Source of the DNA: Morganella morganii
GTDB lineage: Bacteria > Pseudomonadota > Gammaproteobacteria > Enterobacterales > Enterobacteriaceae
Reading direction: 5' to 3'
Length of the DNA: 64,000 bases
Assembly (NCBI RefSeq): GCF_019402645.1
Contig: NZ_VKKS01000001.1
Coordinates: 3,328,970 to 3,392,969 of the forward strand
Position 1 is the stretch's first letter. Each line of letters starts with the position of its first letter. Both the position numbers and the translations under genes were made by a program. The notes under the pieces are model-generated. The model worked only from the letters and a program-made list of their open reading frames with translations, searched no databases and was not told the origin of the DNA. Of this stretch, positions 52,968 through 61,836 are shown piece after piece.

Positions 52968-53025
52968 AAAAAGCCCCTCGAGAGGGGCTGTAAAAGACAG
53001 GGATGGTGTCTATGGCAAGGAAAAA
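52968..53025 (-). ncRNA. cpxQ: CpxQ small RNA from the cpxP 3' UTR
   Basis: On the minus strand, downstream of cpxP, the sequence TTTTTCCTTGCCATAGACAC continues with CATCCCTGTC, identical to the 5' part of E. coli CpxQ as I know it. It ends in a GC-rich hairpin (AGCCCCTC-TCGAGGGGCT) with eight T. CpxQ is an Hfq-dependent RNA cut from cpxP mRNA by RNase E that represses envelope-protein messages. The start given is the expected processing site. Confidence 0.88.
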
Positions 53026-53089
53026 CTTCTTGGGTGCTACTTAACGACTCTACTGACTTCACTACTCTGACAAATAACTTCTGACAAAT

Positions 53090-53587
53090 TCATTCCGGCA
53101 TATTCTGCGCGGACGAGGCGGATGAGGTATGAATACTCTCCGGCTCAAAATTAGCATCCAGCTGCATTTTCTGCTCCGGGTTGAGTAACTGATACATCTG
53201 ATGGTGAACCCGTATCATCTCAACCTGGTAATTCAGCCGCTTGCGCATCTCCTTTTCCAGCTGGTTACGCACGGCCGTCTCATCAAACTTTTCAGCCTTC
53301 ACCAGCTCATACAGCGCGATATCATCTTCTGCAAGGTTACGTACATTCCGTAACTGGTCGCGGTAATTGTGCATCAAATCCCGCAACTGCATCCGTTGTT
53401 CTTCCGTTAACCGGATACCGGTCAACATAGAGGTATAACCATCTCCCCCTGATGTCGTTATACCTTTATACTGACTGTGACTCTGCACCGGGGTAACGCA
53501 GCTATCACTTTCTGAATCCTGCGCCAGTACCGGCGCACTTTGCATCACAAACATTGACGCTAAAGTGATTGTTGCTATCTTACCCAT
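53090..53587 (-). CDS. cpxP: Periplasmic stress adaptor CpxP
   Basis: Spy/CpxP-family periplasmic protein that inhibits CpxA and binds misfolded proteins. The 165-residue protein has a signal peptide (about 1-22, VLAQ) and the two LTxxQ motifs, LTEEQRMQLRDLM and a degenerate LNPEQKMQLD near residue 135. It is divergent from cpxRA with a CpxR box between them. Confidence 0.93.
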   Translation of the reverse strand: MGKIATITLASMFVMQSAPVLAQDSESDSCVTPVQSHSQYKGITTSGGDGYTSMLTGIRLTEEQRMQLRDLMHNYRDQLRNVRNLAEDDIALYELVKAEKFDETAVRNQLEKEMRKRLNYQVEMIRVHHQMYQLLNPEQKMQLDANFEPESIHTSSASSAQNMPE

Positions 53588-53673
53588 AGTAACTCCTTAA
53601 ACTTCTGAGTCTGCGTCACCTGACCCGTTGGAATTAACTATACGCACCCGGCTGCAAACATGCGTCAGAGCAT

Positions 53674-53688
53674 GTAAAAGAACGTAAA
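53674..53688. promoter_or_regulatory. CpxR box between cpxP and cpxR
   Basis: GTAAA-N5-GTAAA, a perfect direct-repeat CpxR site, lies in the divergent promoter region and should activate cpxP and cpxRA. Confidence 0.88.
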
Positions 53689-53741
53689 GTCATGGAATAG
53701 AAACGTTTGTTGTCGTATTTTGCACGTGGAGGACGTGAATA

Positions 53742-54446
53742 ATGAATAAAATACTGCTTGTTGATGATGACCGCGAATTAACCTCGCTGTTAAAAGAATT
53801 ACTCGATATGGAAGGGTTCAACGTTGTCATTGCACATGACGGCGAGCAGGCACTGACCCTCCTTGACGATTCCATAGACTTGTTATTGCTCGACATTATG
53901 ATGCCGCGCAAAAACGGGATTGAAACCCTGAAAGAACTGCGCCAGAACTACCAGACACCGGTAATTATGCTGACCGCGCGCGGCAGCGATCTTGACCGCG
54001 TACTGGGGCTGGAACTGGGTGCGGATGACTATCTGCCGAAACCGTTTAACGATCGCGAACTGGTGGCGCGTATACGCGCGATTCTGCGCCGTTCCAACTG
54101 GAGTGAGCAACAGCAGCAGAGTGACAGCGGCAGCAACTCTTCCGTGGTGATGGTGGATAAACTCCAGCTCAACCCGGGCCGTCAGGAAGCCAGCTTCGGC
54201 GACGAAGTGCTGGATCTGACCGGAACAGAGTTCACCCTGCTTTACCTGCTGGCACAGCACCTCGGCCAGGTGGTCAGCCGTGAACACTTAAGCCAGGAAG
54301 TGCTGGGCAAACGCCTGACCCCGTTTGACCGCGCCATTGATATGCACATTTCCAACCTGCGCCGCAAATTACCGGAGCGCACAGACGGCCTGCCGTGGTT
54401 TAAAACCTTACGCGGCCGTGGTTACTTAATGGTATCTGCAACATGA
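53742..54446 (+). CDS. cpxR: Envelope-stress response regulator CpxR
   Basis: OmpR-family regulator activated by CpxA. The 234-residue protein has a receiver domain with the phospho-acceptor Asp51 (LLLLDIMMPRKNG), conserved Lys in LPKPFNDREL, and a C-terminal winged helix (LTGTEFTLLYLLAQHLGQVVSREHL, abridged; DMHISNLRRKLPE). It overlaps cpxA by 4 bp (ATGA). Confidence 0.98.
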   Translation: MNKILLVDDDRELTSLLKELLDMEGFNVVIAHDGEQALTLLDDSIDLLLLDIMMPRKNGIETLKELRQNYQTPVIMLTARGSDLDRVLGLELGADDYLPKPFNDRELVARIRAILRRSNWSEQQQQSDSGSNSSVVMVDKLQLNPGRQEASFGDEVLDLTGTEFTLLYLLAQHLGQVVSREHLSQEVLGKRLTPFDRAIDMHISNLRRKLPERTDGLPWFKTLRGRGYLMVSAT

Positions 54447-55813
54447 TAAGCAGCCTGACGGCGCGGATTTTCGCCATCTTCTGGTTTACCCTGGCACTGG
54501 TACTGTTACTGGTGCTGATGGTGCCGAAACTCGACTCCCGGCAGCTGATGCCGCTCCAGGAGAGCGAGTACCGGCAGGGTATGATGCTGCAACAACATAT
54601 TGAATCTGATCTCGCACAGGATCCGGCCAATGACCTGCTCTGGTGGCGGCGGCTGACCCGCGCCCTGGTAAAATGGACACCGCCGGATAAGCGCCTGATT
54701 ATTGTTACCACGGAAGGCCGGATTATCGGGCCTATCCGCAATGATTCCCAGGTTATCCGTAACTTTATGGGTCAGTCAGATAACACTGACAACCCGAAAA
54801 AGAAACGTTATGGCCGCATTGAGCTGCTCGGGCCGTTTGAAGTCCGTGACGGCGAAGACCGCTATCAGCTTTATCTGATCCGTCCGGCGAATACCGCACA
54901 GTCTGATTTTATCAACTTCCTGATCGACCGCCCGTTCCTGTTACTGGCCGCCACGATGCTGATCAGCACTCCGTTGCTGCTCTGGCTGGCGTGGAGTCTG
55001 GCAAAACCGGCACGAAAACTGAAAAACGCGGCGGATGATGTTGCAAAAGGTAATTTACGCCAGCATCCGGAACTGGAAGCCGGCCCGCAGGAGTTCCTTG
55101 CAGCGGGTAACAGCTTTAACCAGATGATCAGCGCCCTTGAACGTATGGTGAACGCACAGCAGCGGCTGATATCCGATATCTCCCACGAACTGCGCACCCC
55201 GCTCACCCGGCTTCAGCTGGCAACGGCACTGCTGCGCCGCCGTCATGGTGAAAGTAAAGAACTGGAACGTATCGAAACGGAAACTCATCGCCTTGACGGG
55301 ATGATCAACGACCTGCTTGTTCTCTCCCGCAGCCAGCACAAAAATGAGCTGCTGCGCCAGAACATCAAGGCCAATGAGCTGTGGGATGACATTCTCGACA
55401 ACGCGAAGTTTGAGGCGGAACAACGCCATAAAACGCTGGAAATCACCTCCCCGCCTGGCCCGTGGACAATTTACTGCAACCCGTCCGCACTCGGCAGTGC
55501 ATTTGAAAATATTGTCCGTAACGCGCTGCGTTACTCAAACCAGCATATTCAGGTTGCATTCAGTGCCGACACCAAAGGCATCAGCATTGTGGTGGATGAT
55601 GACGGCCCGGGTGTCAGCCCGGAAGATCGCGAACATATATTCCGGCCGTTCTACCGCACTGATGAGGCCCGCGACCGCGAATCCGGCGGCACCGGACTGG
55701 GGCTCGCAATTGTCAGCACCGCGATCAGCCAGCACAACGGTAAAGTCACCGCCCACGACAGCCCGCTCGGCGGACTTCGCCTGGAAATCTGGCTGCCGCT
55801 GCACCCGCGCTGA
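54443..55813 (+). CDS. cpxA: Envelope-stress sensor histidine kinase CpxA
   Basis: Inner-membrane kinase that senses misfolded envelope proteins. The 456-residue protein has membrane helix 1 (about 8-28), a periplasmic domain, membrane helix 2 (about 164-185) and a HAMP linker. The H-box holds His248 (DISHELRTPLTRL), and the ATPase domain has N-box (ENIVRNALRYS), G1 (VDDDGPGVS) and G2 (GGTGLGLAIV). It is co-transcribed with cpxR and followed by a strong terminator. Confidence 0.98.
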   Translation: MISSLTARIFAIFWFTLALVLLLVLMVPKLDSRQLMPLQESEYRQGMMLQQHIESDLAQDPANDLLWWRRLTRALVKWTPPDKRLIIVTTEGRIIGPIRNDSQVIRNFMGQSDNTDNPKKKRYGRIELLGPFEVRDGEDRYQLYLIRPANTAQSDFINFLIDRPFLLLAATMLISTPLLLWLAWSLAKPARKLKNAADDVAKGNLRQHPELEAGPQEFLAAGNSFNQMISALERMVNAQQRLISDISHELRTPLTRLQLATALLRRRHGESKELERIETETHRLDGMINDLLVLSRSQHKNELLRQNIKANELWDDILDNAKFEAEQRHKTLEITSPPGPWTIYCNPSALGSAFENIVRNALRYSNQHIQVAFSADTKGISIVVDDDGPGVSPEDREHIFRPFYRTDEARDRESGGTGLGLAIVSTAISQHNGKVTAHDSPLGGLRLEIWLPLHPR

Positions 55814-55821
55814 GACTCTTT

Positions 55822-55860
55822 ATAGTTACCGGGGAAGCGTCCCCGGTAACTATTTCTTCT
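55822..55860 (+). terminator. Terminator of cpxRA
   Basis: A perfect 14-bp stem (ATAGTTACCGGGGA and complement) with an AGCG loop, then TTTCTTCTT. It insulates cpxRA from the O-antigen locus. Confidence 0.9.
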
Positions 55861-55861
55861 T

Positions 55862-56237
55862 ATGCAGGAATTACCATTGCCATCAATATGATGTAATAAA
55901 ATATTTCTGCTGTGATTGTGCATGTGCCGATTAGAAAAAGTAATAACCCAAAGCTCTGGCTTAAAGTAACACTTTTTCTGCTGTTATCACAAAAAACGCA
56001 GATTTAAAGAAAAACAATCTCCGCTTAAACGAGATAAAGTTCGTTTAATGAAAGACTCACGAGTGTTATCATGCTTGACCTGTCCGGGTAATCGGACTAG
56101 CCTTTGGCAGCAAATATAAACGGCGCTGATTGATTGGGTGTAAATCACTTCCAACTTATTGATAAATCAGCCCTCTGTGACACATAACAACTCTTACTGA
56201 CTCGATTCTTCAGTAAAATCAGTAAGATAAACTCGCA
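55862..56237. other. Upstream region of the O-antigen cluster
   Basis: No gene is seen. A possible promoter lies at 56075-56103 (TTGACC-N17-TAGCCT). A GCTCTGG word near 55953 resembles part of a JUMPstart but lacks an ops sequence behind it. Confidence 0.4.
56075..56103 (+). promoter_or_regulatory. Possible O-antigen operon promoter
   Basis: TTGACC at -35 (5 of 6) and TAGCCT at -10 with a 17-bp spacer, upstream of the JUMPstart region. Confidence 0.4.
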
Positions 56238-56283
56238 ATAGCGCACTCTGGGAGCGGTAACCCAGTGCGGTAGCTATGACTAT
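56238..56283 (+). promoter_or_regulatory. JUMPstart with ops element
   Basis: TAGCGCACTCTGGGAGCGG followed by GTAACCCAGTGCGGTAGCTA resembles the JUMPstart of polysaccharide operons. GTGCGGTAGCTATG at 56265-56278 matches the ops element (GGCGGTAGCGTG) except at a few positions. It lies 38 bp before rmlA and predicts RfaH-dependent antitermination of the O-antigen operon. Confidence 0.75.
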
Positions 56284-56320
56284 AAGAATATAATCAATAA
56301 ATTAATCAGCAAGGTTTACT

Positions 56321-57193
56321 GTGAAAGGTATTATTTTAGCAGGCGGTTCAGGTACACGTTTATTTCCTATTACATTAGGAATTTCAAAACAATTATTGCC
56401 TATTTATGATAAGCCGATGATTTATTATCCGCTTTCTGTATTAATGCTGGCAGGAATCCGGGAAATATTAATTATCACAACACCGGAAGATCAATCCGGT
56501 TTTCAGCGTTTATTAGGCGATGGCAGTGATTTCGGCATATCTCTGGAATATGCTGTACAGCCTGAACCAGAAGGTCTCGCACAAGCCTTTATTATTGGTG
56601 AAAAATTTATTGGTGATGACTCAGTATGTTTAGTACTCGGAGATAACATTTTCTGGGGACAGGGTTTTTCACCTAAACTGCTTAAAGCGGCTTCTCTAGA
56701 AGAAGGTGCCGTCGTATTCGGTTACGAAGTACAGGATCCGGAACGGTTTGGTGTAGTCGAGTTCGATGAACACTATAATGCTGTTTCAATTGAAGAAAAA
56801 CCGGTTAAACCAAAATCTAAATATGCCGTAACAGGCCTGTATTTTTATGATAACGATGTTATTGAAATCGCTAAAAATATAAAGCCTTCTGAGCGTGGTG
56901 AACTGGAAATCACAACCGTCAACCAAATTTACTTAAAAAACAATAAATTAAAAGTTGAATTGCTCGGGCGCGGATTTGCCTGGTTAGACACCGGTACACA
57001 CGACAGCCTGCTGGATGCCGCCAGTTTTGTTGAAACCATTGAAAAACGACAGGGTTTTAAAGTTGCTTGTCTGGAAGAAATCGCTTACCGGCAGGGGTGG
57101 CTGACCGAAAAACAAGTATTGGATGCGGCTGAAAAATCAAAAAAGAATGGATACGGGCAGTATCTTTTTAAATTAATCGAGAATAAAGAATGA
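56321..57193 (+). CDS. rmlA: Glucose-1-phosphate thymidylyltransferase RmlA
   Basis: Makes dTDP-glucose, the entry step to dTDP-deoxysugars. The 290-residue protein starts at a GTG and has the nucleotidyltransferase signature GGSGTRLFP with the catalytic [15 protein letters not shown] segment, LVLGDNIF and the late [11 protein letters not shown] motif. It is the first gene after the JUMPstart; it overlaps the next gene by 4 bp. Base composition is intermediate between backbone and the AT-rich genes downstream. Confidence 0.97.
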   Translation: MKGIILAGGSGTRLFPITLGISKQLLPIYDKPMIYYPLSVLMLAGIREILIITTPEDQSGFQRLLGDGSDFGISLEYAVQPEPEGLAQAFIIGEKFIGDDSVCLVLGDNIFWGQGFSPKLLKAASLEEGAVVFGYEVQDPERFGVVEFDEHYNAVSIEEKPVKPKSKYAVTGLYFYDNDVIEIAKNIKPSERGELEITTVNQIYLKNNKLKVELLGRGFAWLDTGTHDSLLDAASFVETIEKRQGFKVACLEEIAYRQGWLTEKQVLDAAEKSKKNGYGQYLFKLIENKE

Positions 57194-57597
57194 GTCTGAT
57201 AAATTTAATCGAGTTCAAAACGCTTGGAGATGATCGCGGCTCCCTGATTTCATTAGAACAGAATAAAAATATTCCTTTTGAAATAAAACGTATCTATTAT
57301 ATTTTTGGCACAAAAGAGAATGTTTCCCGTGGATTTCATGCACATAGAAATTTGCAGCAAGTAGCTGTATGTCTCAGTGGTAGTTGCCGTTTTATTTTAG
57401 ATGATGGTGAAAAAAGAGAAGAAATTATTCTGAATTCACCCGATAAAGGGTTATATATTAGTAATTATACGTGGAGAGAAATGCATGATTTTTCTCCGGA
57501 TTGTGTTTTGATTGTACTAGCAAGTGATTTTTATTTAGAGTCAGACTATATACGAAATTATGATGATTTCCTCAAATCAAATCTAATTAATAGATAA
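57190..57597 (+). CDS. dTDP-4-keto-6-deoxyglucose 3,4-ketoisomerase (FdtA/QdtA family)
   Basis: Cupin-fold enzyme that moves the keto group from C4 to C3 of dTDP-4-keto-6-deoxyglucose. The 135-residue protein has the active-site histidines in [12 protein letters not shown] (His50, His52), Arg16 in DDRGSL, and Arg96 in TWREMHDFS. FdtA gives the galacto and QdtA the gluco product; the two residues that I recall as controlling this are here a mixture, so I leave the symbol open. It overlaps rmlA by 4 bp (ATGA) and belongs to the same operon. Confidence 0.85.
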   Translation: MSLINLIEFKTLGDDRGSLISLEQNKNIPFEIKRIYYIFGTKENVSRGFHAHRNLQQVAVCLSGSCRFILDDGEKREEIILNSPDKGLYISNYTWREMHDFSPDCVLIVLASDFYLESDYIRNYDDFLKSNLINR

Positions 57598-57613
57598 TGG
57601 AAATTTAAAATAT

Positions 57614-58141
57614 ATGATACTGACATCGAAGAATACATCTCTTAGGTTAGCAGAGCCAAACGATGCTGAATTTATAATTTCATTGCGAATAAACGAAAAA
57701 TACAACAAGTATTTATCACATACTGATAGTGATCTTACGGCACAAAAAAAATGGCTTGAATTATATAAAAAAAGAGAACATAGAAAAGAAGAGTTTTACT
57801 TTATAATAGAGAATACGGACGGTACACCATGTGGTACTGTCAGAATATACGATATAATAAATAATTCATTTTGCTGGGGCAGTTGGATATTAAATGAGAA
57901 TAAAAAAACCACTACAGCTATTGAAAGTGCATTATTAATATATGATTTTGGTTTTAACAAAATGCATTATTCTCGCTCTCACTTTGATGTCAGAAAAGAA
58001 AATGAGATGGTTATTTCTTTTCATAAAAAAATGAATGCACATTTAATATCAGAGGATAAATTAAATTTTTACTTTGAAATATTTCCTGACGATGTTATTC
58101 CGATAAAACAGAAATATAAAAAATTACTTCAACCTCAATAA
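57614..58141 (+). CDS. GNAT-family N-acetyltransferase (deoxyaminosugar acetylation)
   Basis: A 175-residue GNAT-type acetyltransferase (RimJ/RimL-like). It begins [16 protein letters not shown], has an acetyl-CoA-binding core around [20 protein letters not shown], and an [23 protein letters not shown] segment typical of the fold. Set between a 3,4-ketoisomerase and an aminotransferase, it most likely acetylates the 3-amino group of dTDP-Fuc3N or Qui3N. Well-known FdtC/QdtC enzymes are left-handed beta-helix proteins, so this would be a different solution. Confidence 0.78.
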   Translation: MILTSKNTSLRLAEPNDAEFIISLRINEKYNKYLSHTDSDLTAQKKWLELYKKREHRKEEFYFIIENTDGTPCGTVRIYDIINNSFCWGSWILNENKKTTTAIESALLIYDFGFNKMHYSRSHFDVRKENEMVISFHKKMNAHLISEDKLNFYFEIFPDDVIPIKQKYKKLLQPQ

Positions 58142-58157
58142 TAATCAGAGATATTTT

Positions 58158-59276
58158 ATGATAAATTTTTTAGACTTAAAATCAATAAATTCACAATATG
58201 AAGATGAACTAAAAGCAGCATGCAATCGTGTAATTGATTCCGGATGGTATATTGCAGGTAACGAACTAACAAATTTTGAAAATAACTTTGCTAATTATTG
58301 CGAAACAAAATATTGCCTTGGTGTAGCCAACGGCTTAGATGCATTAACGCTTACTCTCCGTGCCTGGAAAGAGCTTGGGAAAATCAAAACGGGTGATGAG
58401 GTTATTGTTCAGGCTAATACATATATCGCATCGATATTAGCAATCACTGAAAACGATTTAGTACCCATTTTTGTAGAACCTGATCCTAATACCTATAACT
58501 TATCAATTAAAAATGTACGTAGCGCATTAACAAAAAAAACTAAAGCTATATTACCCGTCCATTTATATGGACAGATTTCTCCTATGCCTGAAATCATGGA
58601 TATCGCAGAGGAATTTAATTTACTTGTTTTAGAGGATTGTGCACAAGCTCATGGTGCAACTATAGCGAATAAAAAAGCAGGTGATTGGGGCCATGCTGCC
58701 GGCTTTAGCTTTTATCCCGGAAAGAACCTGGGAGCATTAGGTGATGCTGGTGCAATCACAACAAATGATGAAGAGTTAGCAACTACGCTATTAGCACTGC
58801 GGAACTATGGTTCTCATCAAAAATACCTAAATATTTATCAAGGTGTAAATAGCCGCTTAGATGAAATTCAAGCAGCCATGCTGAATGTAAAATTAAAATA
58901 TTTGCCAAATGAAACACAGATCCGACAATCGATAGCACAGCAGTATCTTGATAATATTAAGAATCCATTAATAAAACTGCCTGTAAATCCTGAAAAATAT
59001 AAAAAAGAAATACAAACTCATGTTTGGCATTTATTTGTTATTTCTTGTCAGTATCGGGAAAAATTACAGCAATATCTTTCATATCATGGTATACAAACTT
59101 TAATTCATTATCCAACACCTCCACATAAGCAACAAGCTTATCCACAATATAATTCACTGTCATTACCTGTAACAGAAAAAATTCATACTGAAGTATTAAG
59201 TATTCCTATTGGGCCAACTATGGCAGAAAAAGATATTCAAGCTGTTATTGATGCTTGTAATTTATTTTCGGTTTAA
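58158..59276 (+). CDS. PLP-dependent sugar 3-aminotransferase (FdtB/QdtB type)
   Basis: DegT/DnrJ/EryC1-family aminotransferase that aminates dTDP-3-keto-6-deoxyhexose. The 372-residue protein has the PLP-aspartate in [11 protein letters not shown] (Asp160), the Schiff-base lysine Lys189 in [15 protein letters not shown], and the substrate-site segment [12 protein letters not shown]. Its place after the ketoisomerase and acetyltransferase makes it the FdtB/QdtB enzyme of a Fuc3NAc or Qui3NAc pathway. Confidence 0.9.
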   Translation: MINFLDLKSINSQYEDELKAACNRVIDSGWYIAGNELTNFENNFANYCETKYCLGVANGLDALTLTLRAWKELGKIKTGDEVIVQANTYIASILAITENDLVPIFVEPDPNTYNLSIKNVRSALTKKTKAILPVHLYGQISPMPEIMDIAEEFNLLVLEDCAQAHGATIANKKAGDWGHAAGFSFYPGKNLGALGDAGAITTNDEELATTLLALRNYGSHQKYLNIYQGVNSRLDEIQAAMLNVKLKYLPNETQIRQSIAQQYLDNIKNPLIKLPVNPEKYKKEIQTHVWHLFVISCQYREKLQQYLSYHGIQTLIHYPTPPHKQQAYPQYNSLSLPVTEKIHTEVLSIPIGPTMAEKDIQAVIDACNLFSV

Positions 59277-59280
59277 TTAA

Positions 59281-60528
59281 ATGACGTTGATAAAAACATC
59301 AATATTAAGCCTGATAGCTACTTTTTTCAAAATGCTATCTGGCTTGGTTATCAATAAAGCAGTATCGGTTTATATCGGCCCAAGTGGGCTAGCTCTAATT
59401 GGACAATTTCAAAATTTTATCCAAATTACACTTATTGCAGCACAAGGCGCTATTAATAATGGTGTAGTAAAATATACATCAGAATACGCTCATGATAAAA
59501 AATCACTAAGTTCTTTGCTAAGTACTGCACTTAAAATAAGCATATCCACATCAATTTTTTCCTCTATTCTAATAATTTTTTTCTCTAAAAAGTTATCACA
59601 ATTAGTTTTATCGCGCGATGACCTCTATCCTGTATTTATCTTGCTTGGTGTAACCATTACTCTATTTGTATTAAATAGTCTATTTTTGTCTATATTAAAT
59701 GGATTAAAAGAAATAGTAACTTACATAAAAATAAATATAGCCCAAAGTACCCTATCATTAATATTTACAAGTATATTAATTTTTTATTATGGATTGAATG
59801 GCGCACTAGTTTCATTGGCCACAAATCAATCTATAGTTTTTTTTATAACCTTATTTATTATAAGAAAAAATAAAACAATAAAAATAAATCACTTCAAACG
59901 TGCTTACGACAAAAAAATTGCTATGAAATTATTTTCATTTTCCTTTATGGCAATAATATCTGCACTTTCTCTACCCATTACTCAGTTTATTATTCGAAAT
60001 TATACAAGAAATAATTATGGCCCCGATCAAGCTGGTTATTTACAAGGCATGTGGTATATTTCATCTATATATTTAATGGTAATTACTACTGCATTGGGAA
60101 CTTATTATCTCCCCAAATTATCAGAACTAAAAACAAAAACAGAAATCACTGAAGAAATAAAAAATGGATACAAGATATTATTACCTATTACAATATCTTG
60201 CTCTTTTATAATTTATCTATCAAAAGATATTATTATAGATATCCTTTTTTCAAAAGACTTTATAAATATGAAGTATTTGTTTTCATGGCAAGTGATGGGA
60301 GATGTTTTCAAAATTTCATCATGGTTAATTTCATATACTTTACTTGCAAAAGCAAAAACATATATATTTATACTTACAGAAATAATATTTAGTCTTACAT
60401 TAGTCATGTTATCATTGATATTTATAACTGCATATGGTGCGGAAGGGGCAACAATTGCATATTTAATAAACTATGCTATATATTTTATATGCATGATTAT
60501 TATATTCAAAAATCTTAATATTAATTAA
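59281..60528 (+). CDS. wzx: O-antigen flippase Wzx (WzxE-like)
   Basis: Polytopic membrane protein of 415 residues with about 12 hydrophobic segments, which flips undecaprenyl-linked O-units. Segments such as GPSGLALIGQFQNF, NGVVKYTSEY, FSFMAIISALSLP and LFSWQVMGDVFKISSW resemble the enterobacterial-common-antigen flippase WzxE more than typical O-antigen Wzx. It follows the aminotransferase after 4 bp. Confidence 0.88.
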   Translation: MTLIKTSILSLIATFFKMLSGLVINKAVSVYIGPSGLALIGQFQNFIQITLIAAQGAINNGVVKYTSEYAHDKKSLSSLLSTALKISISTSIFSSILIIFFSKKLSQLVLSRDDLYPVFILLGVTITLFVLNSLFLSILNGLKEIVTYIKINIAQSTLSLIFTSILIFYYGLNGALVSLATNQSIVFFITLFIIRKNKTIKINHFKRAYDKKIAMKLFSFSFMAIISALSLPITQFIIRNYTRNNYGPDQAGYLQGMWYISSIYLMVITTALGTYYLPKLSELKTKTEITEEIKNGYKILLPITISCSFIIYLSKDIIIDILFSKDFINMKYLFSWQVMGDVFKISSWLISYTLLAKAKTYIFILTEIIFSLTLVMLSLIFITAYGAEGATIAYLINYAIYFICMIIIFKNLNIN

Positions 60529-60536
60529 ATTCTAAA

Positions 60537-61835
60537 ATGACTTCAGACATTATTTTAAGTATAGCTTTTATTATAGCATCATTAATACCAGCATACTCTA
60601 TTGGTTGCTTTAACTTAAAGATAATTAACTATTATACTATAGTATTTTGGTTTCCAGTTTTATTTTGTATTATTGGGGCATTCATAATACGGTCAGGTAT
60701 AATTGATAATAGCTATTTTATATACCCAATAAGAGAGCAAGAAAGCTCAAAGAAACTAGCACTACTTTTAACAACAGCATCATTCAGTATTATGATGTTT
60801 ACAATATGGATAACTGAAATAACCTTTGAAAAATATAAAAAAATAAGTACGAATTGGATATCTTATACAAATAGTAATATTTTTAAGTCTAAAAAAATAG
60901 TAACCATTTCACTATGGATCCTGACAGCTATATTTTTTTTATACTATGTATATAGTATTAGCCCATCACCTCTTTATCTAGCCTTTAACGGTTCTTCAGC
61001 AACTGAAATCGCAATAAGACGAATCGAGGTCACAAGAGATTATACGGGGATTGGTTATTTTAAAACCTTAGCTTTAACTCTTCCATTTATATTAACATAT
61101 TATTCTATTTGTGAATTCTTTAATAAAAGAAAATCTATTCTTCCATTAACTGCATCTATCATTATATCAATAATCACAATCCTGTTAAATGGAGAAAAAG
61201 CTCCATTATTATTTTATTTCATCGGGATTGTTATAACAATATCCTATTTAAAACCATTAAAACTAAGAAACATATTATTATTATTGTTGATAACTATAAT
61301 ATCAATACTTGCACTATATATTATATTTTTTGAATCCAGCAATCTTTCATATTTACTTTATATTATTGCGGAGCGAATATTTATAGCCCAAGAAAGTGCA
61401 ATGTTCTACGCAACTACATATTATACTACTCACGATTATATAGGGTTATCATCAATGAATAATATTATTACTAAGATATTACTTATTGAGCCGAGCCCAA
61501 GAGCTTCAGAAATTTTTATGTCCGAATATTTACCAAATATGATAGATAATGGAGGATGGAATGTGAATGGTTACTTTGCACATGAAGCATACTCTAACTT
61601 TGGTATCTGTGGTGTTATTTTTGGATCTATATATGCAGGTATAATAAATGCATTGATTTGTATTTTCTTTAGATGCTCTAATAAGAACACATTAAATATT
61701 TCATTTTTTTCTTTCTATAGCATATCAATAACCACCGTCCTAACCAGCTTTAACTACATGCTATTCAACACTCAACTTATTTTGTTATTTTTAATATACC
61801 TAACCTTAATTACCATAAATAGAAGATTTAATTAG
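60537..61835 (+). CDS. wzy: O-antigen polymerase Wzy
   Basis: A 432-residue protein with about ten to twelve hydrophobic segments and a large periplasmic loop (roughly 285-350: SSMNNIITKILLIEPSP, NGGWNVNGYFAHEAYSNFG). Such a loop is a hallmark of O-antigen polymerases. It sits between wzx and a glycosyltransferase. Sequence similarity within this family is low, so the call rests on topology and context. Confidence 0.8.
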   Translation: MTSDIILSIAFIIASLIPAYSIGCFNLKIINYYTIVFWFPVLFCIIGAFIIRSGIIDNSYFIYPIREQESSKKLALLLTTASFSIMMFTIWITEITFEKYKKISTNWISYTNSNIFKSKKIVTISLWILTAIFFLYYVYSISPSPLYLAFNGSSATEIAIRRIEVTRDYTGIGYFKTLALTLPFILTYYSICEFFNKRKSILPLTASIIISIITILLNGEKAPLLFYFIGIVITISYLKPLKLRNILLLLLITIISILALYIIFFESSNLSYLLYIIAERIFIAQESAMFYATTYYTTHDYIGLSSMNNIITKILLIEPSPRASEIFMSEYLPNMIDNGGWNVNGYFAHEAYSNFGICGVIFGSIYAGIINALICIFFRCSNKNTLNISFFSFYSISITTVLTSFNYMLFNTQLILLFLIYLTLITINRRFN

Positions 61836-61836
61836 C

